This document shows positions 36,694 through 45,670 of a stretch of 64,000 nucleotides of DNA, one piece after another. A program made the position numbers and the translations under genes. The stretch is taken from contig CAVKYH010000006.1 in NCBI GenBank assembly GCA_963660485.1, positions 1-64,000 of the forward strand. The letters run 5' to 3'. Under the pieces are notes generated by a model. The model was given only the letters and a program-made list of their open reading frames with translations. It made no database searches and was not told where the DNA came from. This DNA comes from UBA6398 sp963660485. Its GTDB lineage: Bacteria > Bacteroidota > Bacteroidia > Bacteroidales > Bacteroidaceae. Each line of letters begins with the position of its first letter. Positions within the stretch are counted from its first letter, which is position 1.

Positions 36694-36835
36694 GTCTTTA
36701 TTATTTTAAGTAATTTCTATTTGTTGTTTGTTGGTCAACGCCGCTAATGCAACGTCTTCTGCTAAGGATAAAGCCAAAAGCGTGCCAAACTCTATATGGA
36801 TATAGCAAAAAAGGAAAAATATTTTTCTCCATAGC

Positions 36836-36881
36836 ATGACAGACATTGACGGCCGTGTCATTTTATGACAAAATGTCATAA
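36836..36881. promoter_or_regulatory. candidate operator: four alternating TGTCAT/ATGACA half-sites upstream of groES
   Basis: ATGACA starts at 36836, TGTCAT at 36856, ATGACA at 36865 and TGTCAT at 36874. The last two form the perfect inverted repeat TTATGACA-AAA-TGTCATAA (36863-36881), and the middle two form TGTCA-TTTTA-TGACA (36856-36870). It differs from the CIRCE operator of HrcA. Upstream of groES on the minus strand, about 143-188 bp before its start. Confidence 0.45.
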
Positions 36882-36976
36882 CGTCGTTCTTGCATGGCAC
36901 AACATCGTGTCTACACCGCTCCCAAATGCCCAAGCAGAGGCATATTATATATAATGTATATCATAGGAATTTTACG

Positions 36977-37068
36977 TTGCCGCATCTCGTAAAAATTCCA
37001 AGGCATCTAATTTAAATTCCGACGCATCTAATTTAAATTACATGGCCCGGAGTTTTTTCGATATCAGG
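36977..37068. repeat. 21-bp modular array 12 (C-B-G)
   Basis: A partial D-like cap (GCCGCATCTCGTAAAAATT), C at 36998-37018, B at 37019-37039 and G at 37040-37060, with an F-like ATATCAGG tail. It lies between the divergent groES and flavodoxin genes, in a gap of 583 bp whose only other visible content is the TGTCAT half-site cluster. Confidence 0.87.
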
Positions 37069-37276
37069 ACACGTTTTTTACGGCATCAAATCTCGACAAC
37101 ACTACAACTATACGCCATTATAATATATGCTTCACACAGCCCCGTTTCACCGCAAAACTTCGCGAAGCAACTTCATTTTACCCGAAAATGGTGATAGCAA
37201 ATCATTATTTGTAGTGATTGCGCGAAAAGGGGATACTTGCCAACTTTGCACACAGAAACTCATTAGAATTTTTATT

Positions 37277-37771
37277 ATGAAGAAAACAATTGTAGTTTAC
37301 GGCTCTTCCACAGGAAACTGTGAGGGCATCGCACAGAAAATAGCAGGAAAACTCGGTTGCGAGGCTATAGATGTGAACAGTTTGAACGCAGACGTCATTA
37401 ATGCCAACGACAACCTGATTCTCGGCACTTCCACATGGGGAGCAGGCGACATGCAAGACGACTGGTACGACGGCGTGAAGGTTTTGAAGGCTGCCGGATT
37501 GAGCGGAAAGACCGTGGCAATTTTCGGCTGCGGCGACGGCGAATCGTATTCCGACACATTCTGCGGCGGAATGGCAGAACTGCGCGATGCAGCGCAGGAA
37601 GCAGGCGCCAACATCATAGGCGCGGTTTCCACCGAAGGATATACTTTTGACGACTCGGCAGCTGTGGACGGCGACAAATTCCTTGGACTCGCTCTTGACG
37701 AGGACAACGAAAGCGACAAAACCGACGAGCGCATAGAAAACTGGGTAGCAGAAATCACACCTCAACTATAA
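37277..37771 (+). CDS. fldA: flavodoxin
   Basis: A 164-residue FMN-binding electron carrier of the long-chain flavodoxin class. The phosphate-binding loop is GSSTGNCEGIA (about 9-19), followed by STWGAGDMQDDW and FGCGDGESYSDTFC around the flavin. The open frame extends back to 37127, but ATG 37277 (MKKTIVVYG) is the natural start. DUF2023 follows 5 bp later, an association typical of Bacteroidota. Confidence 0.95.
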   Translation: MKKTIVVYGSSTGNCEGIAQKIAGKLGCEAIDVNSLNADVINANDNLILGTSTWGAGDMQDDWYDGVKVLKAAGLSGKTVAIFGCGDGESYSDTFCGGMAELRDAAQEAGANIIGAVSTEGYTFDDSAAVDGDKFLGLALDEDNESDKTDERIENWVAEITPQL

Positions 37772-37776
37772 TTTCA

Positions 37777-38172
37777 ATGCAAACGGTGCAGAAAACAGAG
37801 GCAATGCCTGCCGACATGAAAGTGCTGGTGAACCATATCTACGAATTCAAGAAAGGAGTGCGAAAAATGGTATTGTTCACCTGCAACAGCTGTTATGAAG
37901 AATATGCCAAGGGGAAACTCGAGAAAAACGGCATAGACTATTTCACACAGCCCGTGGGAAACGGGAAAATAAATCTGTTTTTCGGACGGGGAGAATGCAT
38001 CGAAGCGGCAAAATTGCTTGTCAACAGACCTATTAGCATGCTTACCCCCGAAGAAGATTTCATTCTCGGCACACTTCTGGGCTATGACGTATGCACCGAA
38101 TGCGAACGATATTGCAAATTCAAGCGACGCGGCAGCAAATGCGCCGCAAAAGCCGAGCAGCCCGAGGCATAG
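37777..38172 (+). CDS. DUF2023 family protein, flavodoxin partner
   Basis: A 131-residue protein matching the DUF2023 family (VNHIYEFKKGVRKMVLFTC; FFGRGECIEA; LGTLLGYDVCTECERYC). It has conserved cysteines in TCNSC and CTECERYC that could bind metal. Its start may be MPADMKVLVNHIYEF (residue 10) and not the first methionine. Almost always next to flavodoxin in this phylum, so a role in flavodoxin function is inferred; biochemical role unknown. Confidence 0.88.
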   Translation: MQTVQKTEAMPADMKVLVNHIYEFKKGVRKMVLFTCNSCYEEYAKGKLEKNGIDYFTQPVGNGKINLFFGRGECIEAAKLLVNRPISMLTPEEDFILGTLLGYDVCTECERYCKFKRRGSKCAAKAEQPEA

Positions 38173-38216
38173 CCGCAGGCCTACGACAGAAACAATATTT
38201 TCTTGGACTATAAACG

Positions 38217-38251
38217 AACAACCCCGCGCCTGACATAGACGCGGGGTTGTT
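38217..38251. terminator. shared terminator between DUF2023 and alaS
   Basis: A perfect stem AACAACCCCGCG (38217-38228) and CGCGGGGTTGTT (38240-38251), between two converging genes; usable in both directions although the T-run is weak. Confidence 0.75.
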
Positions 38252-38268
38252 ATATATCGTAAATACGA

Positions 38269-40890
38269 TTACAGATTTGCCAATTCCAAAGCTTTGTCAA
38301 CGGCAGCATTAAGTCCGTCAACATTATGACCGCCTGCGGTTGCAAAATGCGGCGCACCGCCTCCACCGCCCTGGATAAGCTTTGCAGCTTCGCGCACAAT
38401 CTGACCCGCATTCAAATTATGGTCTTTCACCAAATTTTTGCTTATCATCAGCGTGAGCATAGGCTTGTCATTGCCCGTCGTACCAAGTATGCAGAACAAA
38501 TTCTCGGGTATCTCCGCCGAAATCTTGAACGCCAAATCTTTTGCAGCCTCGGGCGAAATGGGCAATACAGTCTTGATTACCGTTATTCCGCCTCTGTTTT
38601 CCGCGCGTTTCACAAGAGCGGCTTTCATATCCTCCACTTGTTTTTGCATAAACGAGTCAATCTTTTTGTGAAGGTCGCCGTTCTCTTCCACAGTCTTCTT
38701 TATTACAGCCGTCAGGTCTTTTGCGTTGTTGAAAAGCAGGCGCAATCCGTTAAGCAAGTCCTCTTCTTTATACAACAACTCCTCTGCAGCCGCTCCTGTA
38801 ATGGCTTCAACACGGCGTACACCTGCTGCCACAGAACTTTCAGAGACTATATGGAAAAGTCCGATGCGTCCCGTGCTCTTTGCATGGCAACCTCCGCAAA
38901 ACTCCACGCTATCTCCGAATTTCACCACGCGCACCTTGTCGCCGTATTTCTCACCGAAAAGCGCAATGGCTCCGAGTTTTTTCGCCTCTTCTATGGGCGT
39001 GTCGCGATATTCCTGCAAAGGAATGTCGGCACGTATGGCAGCGTTTACAATACGTTCGGCCTTGCGCAACTCTTCAGGCGTTACTTTTTGATAATGTGAG
39101 AAGTCGAAACGCAGATAATCGGGCGTAACCAAAGATCCCTTCTGTTCCACGTGATTTCCAAGCACTGTGCGCAAAGCGAAGTCAAGCAAGTGGGTTGCGG
39201 TATGGTTTGCCTCGCTGCCTCGGCGCCAGTTGGTATCGACAACAGCCTTGAACGTTGCTTCGGGGTGCTGCGGAAGTTTGTCTGTAATGTGTAGCGCGAG
39301 ATTGTTTTCGCGTTTTGTATCCTTTATCTCTATTGTCTCGAACTCGCTGACCAATTTTCCTTGATCTCCAACCTGTCCGCCCATTTCTGCATAGAAAGGT
39401 GTTACGTCCAAGACCAGTTCATAATGCGTTTTTTTCTTTTGTGCGACGCTACGATAACGGGTAATATGGCACTCATGTTCGGTGGTGTCCCAACCGACAA
39501 AGGTTTCGTTTCCCGGATTTACCTCCACCCAGTCGCCGAGTTCCACTTGGGCGGCATTGCGGGCGCGCTGTTTTTGTTTTTGCATCTCTTCGTTGAATCC
39601 TTCTTCGTCAACGGTCATGCCATTCTCGGTGCAGATCAATTCTGTAAGGTCGAGTGGGAAACCGAATGTGTCGAAAAGCGTGAAAGCCTTGACGCCTTCG
39701 ATTTGTTGTTTGCCTGCGTTTTTCGTCTCTGCGATTATGTTGTCGAGCAGGTTGATTCCCGTTGAAAGTGTGCGCAGGAACGCCTCTTCTTCTTCTCTTA
39801 TCACACGGCCGATAAGCACTTTCTGCGCCTTCAGCTCGGGATAAGAATCGCCCATTTCCTCAACGAGTGTGGGCACGAGCTTATATATGAATGCTTCTTT
39901 CTGATCAAGGAAAGTGTAGGCGTATCTCACAGCGCGGCGCAAGATACGACGTATCACGTATCCGGCTTTTGCGTTGTCGGGCAACTGCCCGTCGGCTATC
40001 GAGAAAGCGATGGCGCGAATATGGTCAGCCACCACGCGCATTGCCACGTCGGTTGCCTCGTCTTTTCCATAGGCTTTGCCGCTGATTTCCGCTATTTTTT
40101 TGATGATAGGCTGGAATATGTCGGTATCGTAATTGGAATTCTTGCCTTGGAGCACGCGGCAAAGGCGTTCAAAGCCCATTCCCGTATCGATCACCTTTGC
40201 GGGAAGCGGTTCGAGCGAGCCGTCTGCTTTGCGGTTGTACTGCATGAAAACGAGATTCCATATTTCTATTACGAGCGGGTTGTCTTTGTTTACGAGCGAT
40301 GCGCCGCTTACTTTTTTCTTGTCCTCGTCTGAGCGCAAGTCGATATGTATTTCCGAGCACGGGCCGCATGGTCCGGTGTCGCCCATCTCCCAGAAGTTGT
40401 CGTGTTTGTTGCCGTCGATTATATGGTCTTTGGGGAAATATTTCTCCCAGTATTCAGCAGCTTCATTGTCGCGTTCGAGCCCTTCGGAAGCTGCGCCTTC
40501 AAACACGGTTACATAGAGATCTTTTTTCTCAATCTTGAGCACGTCAACAAGATATTCGTATGCCCAACTGATGACTTCCTTTTTGAAATAGTCTCCGAAG
40601 CTCCAGTTTCCGAGCATCTCAAACATTGTGTGGTGGTAAGTGTCGTGTCCCACTTCTTCAAGGTCGTTGTGCTTTCCGCTCACGCGCAGGCATTTTTGCG
40701 AGTCGGTGCAACGGCGGCTCTTGGGCTCTGCGTTTCCGAGTATAATGTCTTTGAACTGGTTCATTCCCGCGTTGGTAAACATTAGCGTGGGATCGTCTTT
40801 CACCACAATGGGAGCGGAAGGCACTATGAGGTGTCCTTTCGACTCGAAGAACTGTTTGAATGATTCTCTTATTTCGTTTGCTGTCATCAT
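38269..40890 (-). CDS. alaS: alanyl-tRNA synthetase
   Basis: Charges tRNA-Ala in the cytosol. The protein of about 873 residues contains the class II catalytic core (start MMTANEIRESFKQFF; FTNAGMNQFKD), the editing domain with zinc-binding HTATH and CGGCHAKSTG, and the DHHA1 domain with the C-terminal glycine-rich IQGGGGGAPHFA. Two adjacent ATGs (40890 and 40887) can serve; a longer frame from 40923 would include 11 unrelated residues. It is transcribed away from the MerR gene from an overlapping promoter. Confidence 0.96.
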   Translation of the reverse strand: MMTANEIRESFKQFFESKGHLIVPSAPIVVKDDPTLMFTNAGMNQFKDIILGNAEPKSRRCTDSQKCLRVSGKHNDLEEVGHDTYHHTMFEMLGNWSFGDYFKKEVISWAYEYLVDVLKIEKKDLYVTVFEGAASEGLERDNEAAEYWEKYFPKDHIIDGNKHDNFWEMGDTGPCGPCSEIHIDLRSDEDKKKVSGASLVNKDNPLVIEIWNLVFMQYNRKADGSLEPLPAKVIDTGMGFERLCRVLQGKNSNYDTDIFQPIIKKIAEISGKAYGKDEATDVAMRVVADHIRAIAFSIADGQLPDNAKAGYVIRRILRRAVRYAYTFLDQKEAFIYKLVPTLVEEMGDSYPELKAQKVLIGRVIREEEEAFLRTLSTGINLLDNIIAETKNAGKQQIEGVKAFTLFDTFGFPLDLTELICTENGMTVDEEGFNEEMQKQKQRARNAAQVELGDWVEVNPGNETFVGWDTTEHECHITRYRSVAQKKKTHYELVLDVTPFYAEMGGQVGDQGKLVSEFETIEIKDTKRENNLALHITDKLPQHPEATFKAVVDTNWRRGSEANHTATHLLDFALRTVLGNHVEQKGSLVTPDYLRFDFSHYQKVTPEELRKAERIVNAAIRADIPLQEYRDTPIEEAKKLGAIALFGEKYGDKVRVVKFGDSVEFCGGCHAKSTGRIGLFHIVSESSVAAGVRRVEAITGAAAEELLYKEEDLLNGLRLLFNNAKDLTAVIKKTVEENGDLHKKIDSFMQKQVEDMKAALVKRAENRGGITVIKTVLPISPEAAKDLAFKISAEIPENLFCILGTTGNDKPMLTLMISKNLVKDHNLNAGQIVREAAKLIQGGGGGAPHFATAGGHNVDGLNAAVDKALELANL

Positions 40891-40916
40891 GACTGGATAA
40901 ATTTCATATATAAAAC

Positions 40917-40948
40917 GTTGCAAAGTTACAGTGTTTTCTTTACTTTTG
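40917..40948 (+). promoter_or_regulatory. promoter for MerR gene
   Basis: GTTG at 40917-40920, 20 bp, then TACTTTTG at 40941-40948, a close match to TTTG-N19/20-TAnnTTTG, about 34 bp before the MerR ATG. It overlaps the alaS promoter on the other strand. Confidence 0.5.
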
Positions 40949-40952
40949 CAAG
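40921..40952 (-). promoter_or_regulatory. promoter for alaS
   Basis: On the minus strand CTTG (40949-40952), 20 bp, then TAACTTTG (40921-40928), about 31 bp before the alaS start. It overlaps the MerR-gene promoter almost completely, so the two transcripts must compete for one site. Confidence 0.5.
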
Positions 40953-40981
40953 AACAACATTAGTAAAACTCATTATCCCGT

Positions 40982-41329
40982 ATGGCTTTATCTGCAAACA
41001 AAGACTTGAAAATGTACTACTCCATCAGCGAAGTTGCCCAAAAGTTTGGCGTGTCGGAAACATTGCTCCGCTTTTGGGAGAAGCAGTTTCCGCAGATAAA
41101 ACCGCGCAAGAGCGGGCGAAACATCAGGCAATACAGCAAAGAGGACATTGAGCAAGTGGGGCTGATATACAACCTCGTGAAAGTGCGCGGGCTCAAGCTC
41201 GCCGCTGCACGCGAGGCGCTCAACAAGAACCGCAGCGGTGTGCAGCAGGTTGCCGAAGTGATTACAAAGCTAAAGGCTATCCGCGCCGAACTAATGGATT
41301 TGAAGCACGGGCTTACGCAGTTTGAATAG
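40982..41329 (+). CDS. MerR-family transcriptional regulator
   Basis: A 115-residue DNA-binding protein with an N-terminal winged-helix MerR domain (YYSISEVAQKFGVSETLLRFWEKQF; IRQYSKEDIEQVGLI, quoted in parts) and a short helical tail for dimerisation; no metal or ligand-binding C-terminal domain is present. The start could be ATG 40982 or the later methionine before YYSISEV. Target unknown. A compact MerR next to and divergent from alaS; its effect on alaS is not shown by sequence. Confidence 0.88.
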   Translation: MALSANKDLKMYYSISEVAQKFGVSETLLRFWEKQFPQIKPRKSGRNIRQYSKEDIEQVGLIYNLVKVRGLKLAAAREALNKNRSGVQQVAEVITKLKAIRAELMDLKHGLTQFE

Positions 41330-41385
41330 TCAAGAAGCCTTAAAACATATCCCCAAGCGCATATTTTTCACTCCATTCGCAGTGG

Positions 41386-41479
41386 GGAAAAAACTACACG
41401 GCATCTCGTAAAAATTCCGGGCCACCAAATTTAAATTCCGACGCATCTAATTTAAATTAGGTCTGACCTCGTAAAAAGC
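41386..41479. repeat. 21-bp modular array 13 (D-A-B-E)
   Basis: Units D (41396-41416), A (41417-41437), B (41438-41458) and E (41459-41479), preceded by the common cap GAAAAAACT. It separates the MerR gene from the next transcription unit on the same strand. Confidence 0.9.
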
Positions 41480-41581
41480 ATATTTGCACATTGCGAAAAC
41501 GGCAGCAAATGAGCGGAATGCATTAAAGTGTAATCGTCGTTCCTACATGGCTTGAAGCAAAAACACTATCTTTGCAAAGAC

Positions 41582-42757
41582 ATGGAAAAACTTTGGAACA
41601 AAGATTATTTGCGCGTTATGCTCGTGAACTTCATGATGTATTTCGCGTTTTATCTACTCACTCCCCTTCTTCCCCTATATCTGAGCGAGAAATTCGGTGC
41701 GTCAAACAATATGATAGGCGTTGTGCTCTCGGGATATGTGGTGGCCGAAATCGTGGCAAGGCTTTTCAGCGGTTTCATAGTTGACAGTTTCGACCGCCGC
41801 CACGTGCTTCTGTGGAGCGTATCGCTGTTTTTCGTGTTTTTCGGCGGCTACCCCATTGCCGGAACGCTTCTGATGTTTGCCATAGTGAGAACCCTTCACG
41901 GCTTGCCCTTTGGCGTGGTAACGGTGGCCAACAGCACAGCGGCAATAGACGTGCTGCCCTCGTCAAGACGCAACGAAGGGCTCGGCTTCTACGGCCTGAG
42001 CAACAATCTCTCAATGGCAATAGCCCCGAGTGCGGGAGTTTTCTTATACAAATGGACAAACAGTTTTGAACTTCTCTTTTGGCTCTCGTTTTTCATAGCC
42101 ATGGGCGCGCTCGGAGTGGCTTCCACGATAAACCTTCCCAAACGCGAAATCAAAACCGACAAACGCCCCATCTCGCTCGACCGTTTTTTTCTCACCCGCG
42201 CCTGGCTTCTGAGCATCAACATCGCATTTTTCGCATTCTCGTGGGGAGTGATGAGCTCCTATATTGCACTCTACAGCAAAAACGTGCTGGGAATAACAAG
42301 CGGCACAGGCACATTTTTCATGCTAATCTCAACCGGACTGATTGCCTCGCGGCTTCAAGGCGCAAAAGCCCTGCGCCAAGGGAAACTTACCCTTAACGCA
42401 GCCGAAGGAGCGTGCATCTCGCTCATAGCATATTTCATCTTCATAGCATTTCCCTCAACATTCACCTACTACGCTTCGGCATTGCTCCTCGGACTGGGCA
42501 ACGGACACATCTATCCCGCCTTTCTAAACATGTTTGTAGGCATGGCACACCACAACGAACGCGGCACGGCAAACTCATCTATACTAATGTCGTGGGGAGT
42601 GGGCATGGGAATCGGAATTCTGTTGGGCGGAATGGTGAGCGGAAGCCATGGCTATCAGGCAGCATTCTGGATGAACTTCGCGGTAAACGCCGCCGGAGTG
42701 GTTTTGTTCTTCGCCGCAACGCGCAAATTCTTCCTCACACGCAAGATAGCGGAATAA
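41582..42757 (+). CDS. MFS transporter
   Basis: A 391-residue major facilitator with about 12 membrane segments (starts YLRVMLVNFMMYFAFYLLTPL) and the A-loop SGFIVDSFDRRHVLL between helices 2 and 3. Substrate unknown; the overall pattern fits drug/efflux or sugar-type MFS of Bacteroidales. ATG 41582 (MEKLWNKDYL) is preferred to the earlier one at 41552. A -7 like TATCTTTG ends only 7 bp before this ATG, so the transcript may be nearly leaderless. Confidence 0.9.
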   Translation: MEKLWNKDYLRVMLVNFMMYFAFYLLTPLLPLYLSEKFGASNNMIGVVLSGYVVAEIVARLFSGFIVDSFDRRHVLLWSVSLFFVFFGGYPIAGTLLMFAIVRTLHGLPFGVVTVANSTAAIDVLPSSRRNEGLGFYGLSNNLSMAIAPSAGVFLYKWTNSFELLFWLSFFIAMGALGVASTINLPKREIKTDKRPISLDRFFLTRAWLLSINIAFFAFSWGVMSSYIALYSKNVLGITSGTGTFFMLISTGLIASRLQGAKALRQGKLTLNAAEGACISLIAYFIFIAFPSTFTYYASALLLGLGNGHIYPAFLNMFVGMAHHNERGTANSSILMSWGVGMGIGILLGGMVSGSHGYQAAFWMNFAVNAAGVVLFFAATRKFFLTRKIAE

Positions 42758-42878
42758 AAAACGACAGAGAGCCGCAGCAGGCAAACAAACTCTGTTGGGG
42801 TTTCGAAAATTACCCATACCGCAAAGACCATATCACGACAAAAATCGCTATATTCGCACACAAGAAATATAACGACAG

Positions 42879-44429
42879 ATGCAGAACGGAAAACTCCTGT
42901 GGGTGGACGACGAAATAGACATGCTGCGCGCCCATATCATCTTTCTCGAAAACAAAGGATACAATGTTGACACCGCGACAAACGGCATCGACGCTCTCGA
43001 CATGTGCAAAGACGGAAACTACGACCTTGTAATGCTCGACGAAAACATGCCCGGACTAAGCGGATTGGAGGTGCTCACGCAGATAAAGGAGATACTGCCC
43101 GACACACCCGTTGTGATGGTTACGAAAAGCGAGGAAGAAGATATTATGAACCAGGCCGTGGGACAGAAAATAGCCGACTATCTAATAAAACCCGTTAACC
43201 CTAGCCAGATACTGCTTACGCTAAAAAAGAATATCCACAAGCGCGAAATTGTGGACGAGGTTACGCAAACGGGATACCGCCAAGAGTTCGCAAAAATAAG
43301 CATGCAGATAAACGACTCGCTTTCCGCCGAAGATTGGACCGATGTGTACAAAAAACTGGTGTATTGGGAACTCGAATTACAGGACACCGGCGGAGCGATG
43401 GACGAGATGCTAAAAATGCAAAAGGAGGAAGCAAACACTGTGTTCGGCAAATTCGTAAAACGAAACTATCTTTCTTGGCTCAAAAGCCCCGAAACACGCC
43501 CCTTGATGAGCAATGATTTGTTCCGCAAGCGCATATTTCCCCTACTCGATGCGGGAAAAAAGGTTTTTCTGATGGTTTTCGACAATTTCAGATACGACCA
43601 ATGGAGAATGTTGAGCCGCGACCTTGCAACCGACTTCACTTTTGACGAAGAATTATACTACAGTATTCTCCCCACCGCCACACAATATGCGCGCAATGCC
43701 ATATTTTCGGGACTCATGCCCCTACAAATCGAAGAAATATTCCCAGGACTTTGGGTTGACGAGAACGAAGATGAAGGCAAGAACCTGAAAGAAAAAGAAC
43801 TTATCGCCACACAGCTGCACAGGTTCCGCCGCAAAAACACCTATTCCTACAACAAGGTGAACGATTCGCAGGCTGCCGACAAATTTCTCTCACAACTTCC
43901 GCAACTCGAGAAGAATGATTTGAACGTGCTCGTGGTAAATTTCATCGACATACTTTCACACGCACGCACGGAGCAGAAAACGGTGCGCGAACTCGCCTCG
44001 GACGAAGCAGCATACCGCAGCATAACGCTCTCATGGTTCAGATACAGCGCAATGAAAGAGCTTTTCCGCCAACTGGCTGAGCGCGAATTTACCGTAATAG
44101 TAACTACCGACCACGGGAGTATCCGTGTAGGACAACCGGCAAAGGTTGTAGGCGACCGCGAAGTGAATACAAATCTGCGCTACAAGCTCGGGAAAAATCT
44201 TAAATACAACAACAAGGAAGTCTTCGAGGTACGCCGTCCCGCCGATGCGCTTCTCCCCTCGCCCAATCTCTCAACTTCTTACATTTTTGCCACAGGCAAC
44301 AGATTTTTTGCCTATCCCAACGATTTCAACCACTATGTAAGATACTACAGCAACACATTCCAACACGGCGGAATCTCAATGGAGGAAATGATTGTGCCCT
44401 TTATCACCCTCCATTCCAAACGCCGCTGA
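42879..44429 (+). CDS. porX: PorX: response regulator with PglZ domain
   Basis: A 516-residue two-domain protein. The receiver domain (1-120) has the phospho-acceptor D54 in VMLDENMPG, acidic D10/D11 and the TKS/KPV switch residues. It is followed by an alkaline-phosphatase-like PglZ domain with metal-site segments MVFDNFRYDQWR and TTDHGSIR. This architecture is PorX, the regulator of type IX secretion genes, which works with the sigma factor SigP in P. gingivalis; the PglZ part is reported as a phosphodiesterase. Alone here, without the PorY kinase. tsaE follows 28 bp later. Confidence 0.93.
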   Translation: MQNGKLLWVDDEIDMLRAHIIFLENKGYNVDTATNGIDALDMCKDGNYDLVMLDENMPGLSGLEVLTQIKEILPDTPVVMVTKSEEEDIMNQAVGQKIADYLIKPVNPSQILLTLKKNIHKREIVDEVTQTGYRQEFAKISMQINDSLSAEDWTDVYKKLVYWELELQDTGGAMDEMLKMQKEEANTVFGKFVKRNYLSWLKSPETRPLMSNDLFRKRIFPLLDAGKKVFLMVFDNFRYDQWRMLSRDLATDFTFDEELYYSILPTATQYARNAIFSGLMPLQIEEIFPGLWVDENEDEGKNLKEKELIATQLHRFRRKNTYSYNKVNDSQAADKFLSQLPQLEKNDLNVLVVNFIDILSHARTEQKTVRELASDEAAYRSITLSWFRYSAMKELFRQLAEREFTVIVTTDHGSIRVGQPAKVVGDREVNTNLRYKLGKNLKYNNKEVFEVRRPADALLPSPNLSTSYIFATGNRFFAYPNDFNHYVRYYSNTFQHGGISMEEMIVPFITLHSKRR

Positions 44430-44457
44430 AAACAAGCAATACAACATAAAAGGAACA

Positions 44458-44877
44458 ATGGAAATCAAGATAACATCATTAGACAGCATCGAAACTGCAG
44501 CAAAGCAATTCGTAGCCCAAATGGGCAACCGCAAGATATTCGCCTTTTACGGCAACATGGGAGCGGGCAAAACCACATTCATTCGCGCCATCTGCCGCGA
44601 ACTCGGCGTTACCGAAGAAGTAACATCGCCCTCGTTCGCAATAGTAAACGAATACCGCAGCGAGACAACAGGTGCAAGTTTTTTCCATTTCGATTTCTAT
44701 CGCATAAAGAAGATTGAAGAAGTTTACGACCTGGGTTACGAAGATTACTTCTACGGCGGCGGAGTAAACTTCATTGAATGGCCGGAACTGATAGAAGACC
44801 TCCTGCCCGAAGAAACCGTGAAAGTATCTATCACAGAAGACATTGACGGAACAAGAACCGTAACGGTTGACGCCTGA
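44458..44877 (+). CDS. tsaE: tRNA threonylcarbamoyladenosine synthesis ATPase TsaE
   Basis: A 139-residue P-loop ATPase needed with TsaB and TsaD to make t6A37 in tRNA. The Walker A motif GNMGAGKT is at 32-39, and the family motifs TSPSFAIVNEY, FHFDFYRI and FIEWPE are present. ATG 44458 (MEIKITSLDS) is the start; the open frame upstream overlaps porX. Likely cotranscribed with porX. Confidence 0.95.
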   Translation: MEIKITSLDSIETAAKQFVAQMGNRKIFAFYGNMGAGKTTFIRAICRELGVTEEVTSPSFAIVNEYRSETTGASFFHFDFYRIKKIEEVYDLGYEDYFYGGGVNFIEWPELIEDLLPEETVKVSITEDIDGTRTVTVDA

Positions 44878-44884
44878 AACATTG

Positions 44885-44988
44885 CCGAAAAAACTACAAG
44901 GCATCTCGTAAAAACTCCGACGCATCTAATTTAAATTAGATGCGTCGGAATTTAAATTTGGTGGCCCGGAGTTTTTATGGCATGCCGC
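44885..44988. repeat. 21-bp modular array 14 (D-B-B'-A')
   Basis: Units D (44896-44916), B (44917-44937), B' (44938-44958) and A' (44959-44979). B with B' forms a perfect 34-bp palindrome at 44916-44949, identical in sequence to that of array 7. It lies between tsaE and frr. Confidence 0.9.
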
Positions 44989-45068
44989 ATCGTTTTTAAA
45001 ACATCAATTTTGGCTCAAAAAACGATGCTCCCCGATTGTACAACACCGGATATTTGGAAAAGTTTGCG

Positions 45069-45076
45069 TACATTTG
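45069..45076 (+). promoter_or_regulatory. possible -7 element of frr promoter
   Basis: TACATTTG, a full TAnnTTTG match, 30 bp before the frr ATG. No clear -33 TTTG is found at 19-20 bp upstream. Confidence 0.35.
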
Positions 45077-45106
45077 CGTAATGTTAAACAGTAAAACCCA
45101 GCAACA

Positions 45107-45667
45107 ATGTTTGATGTAAAACAATGCCTGAACGACAGCGAGAAAAAAATGTCGCAGTCAGTAAAGCATCTTGAGGAAACATTGGCACGCATACGCGCAG
45201 GAAAAGCCAATGTAGAGATTCTCGACGAAGTGAGAGTGGAGAGCTACGGCACGATGATGCCTCTCAACCAGGTTTCGGCAGTTACCACGCCCGATGCACG
45301 CACCATAGCCATTAAGCCATGGGACAAAAGCATGATGCGCGCCATTGAAAAGGCTATTATCAACTCCAACGTAGGAATCACACCCGACAACAACGGCGAG
45401 ATTATACGTCTCACCATTCCGCCTCTCACAGAAGAGCGACGCAAGGAACTTGCAAAGCAGTGCAACAAAGAAGGAGAAGCAGCCAAGGTGGGCATACGCA
45501 ACATACGCCGTGAGACAATAGACAAATTGAAAAAGTCGGTGAAAGACGGTGTGAGCGAGGACAACGAAAAAGATGCGGAACAAAACCTGCAGAAACTTCA
45601 CGACAAATATGTGAAGCAGGTGGACGAACTTCTTGCACAAAAGAACAAGGAAATAATGACCGTATAA
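45107..45667 (+). CDS. frr: ribosome recycling factor
   Basis: A 186-residue two-domain factor that splits the post-termination ribosome with EF-G. The sequence has the family pattern: N-terminal helix ending LARIRAGKAN, the beta domain VESYGTMMPLNQVS, and the C-terminal helix EDNEKDAEQNLQKLHDKY. First gene of frr-rsgA-GH127; it is 3 bp from rsgA. Confidence 0.97.
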   Translation: MFDVKQCLNDSEKKMSQSVKHLEETLARIRAGKANVEILDEVRVESYGTMMPLNQVSAVTTPDARTIAIKPWDKSMMRAIEKAIINSNVGITPDNNGEIIRLTIPPLTEERRKELAKQCNKEGEAAKVGIRNIRRETIDKLKKSVKDGVSEDNEKDAEQNLQKLHDKYVKQVDELLAQKNKEIMTV

Positions 45668-45670
45668 GCC

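Noticed and set aside
39147..39162. TGTTCCACGTGATTTC, half of a parS site, within alaS
   Set aside because: Only the left half and centre match the ParB consensus TGTTTCACGTGAAACA. No complete parS was seen near parAB or elsewhere in the window by eye.
42584..42861. Minus-strand frames antisense to the MFS gene and other long shadow frames
   Set aside because: They lie within clear genes on the other strand, with arginine-rich or biased composition typical of shadow frames.
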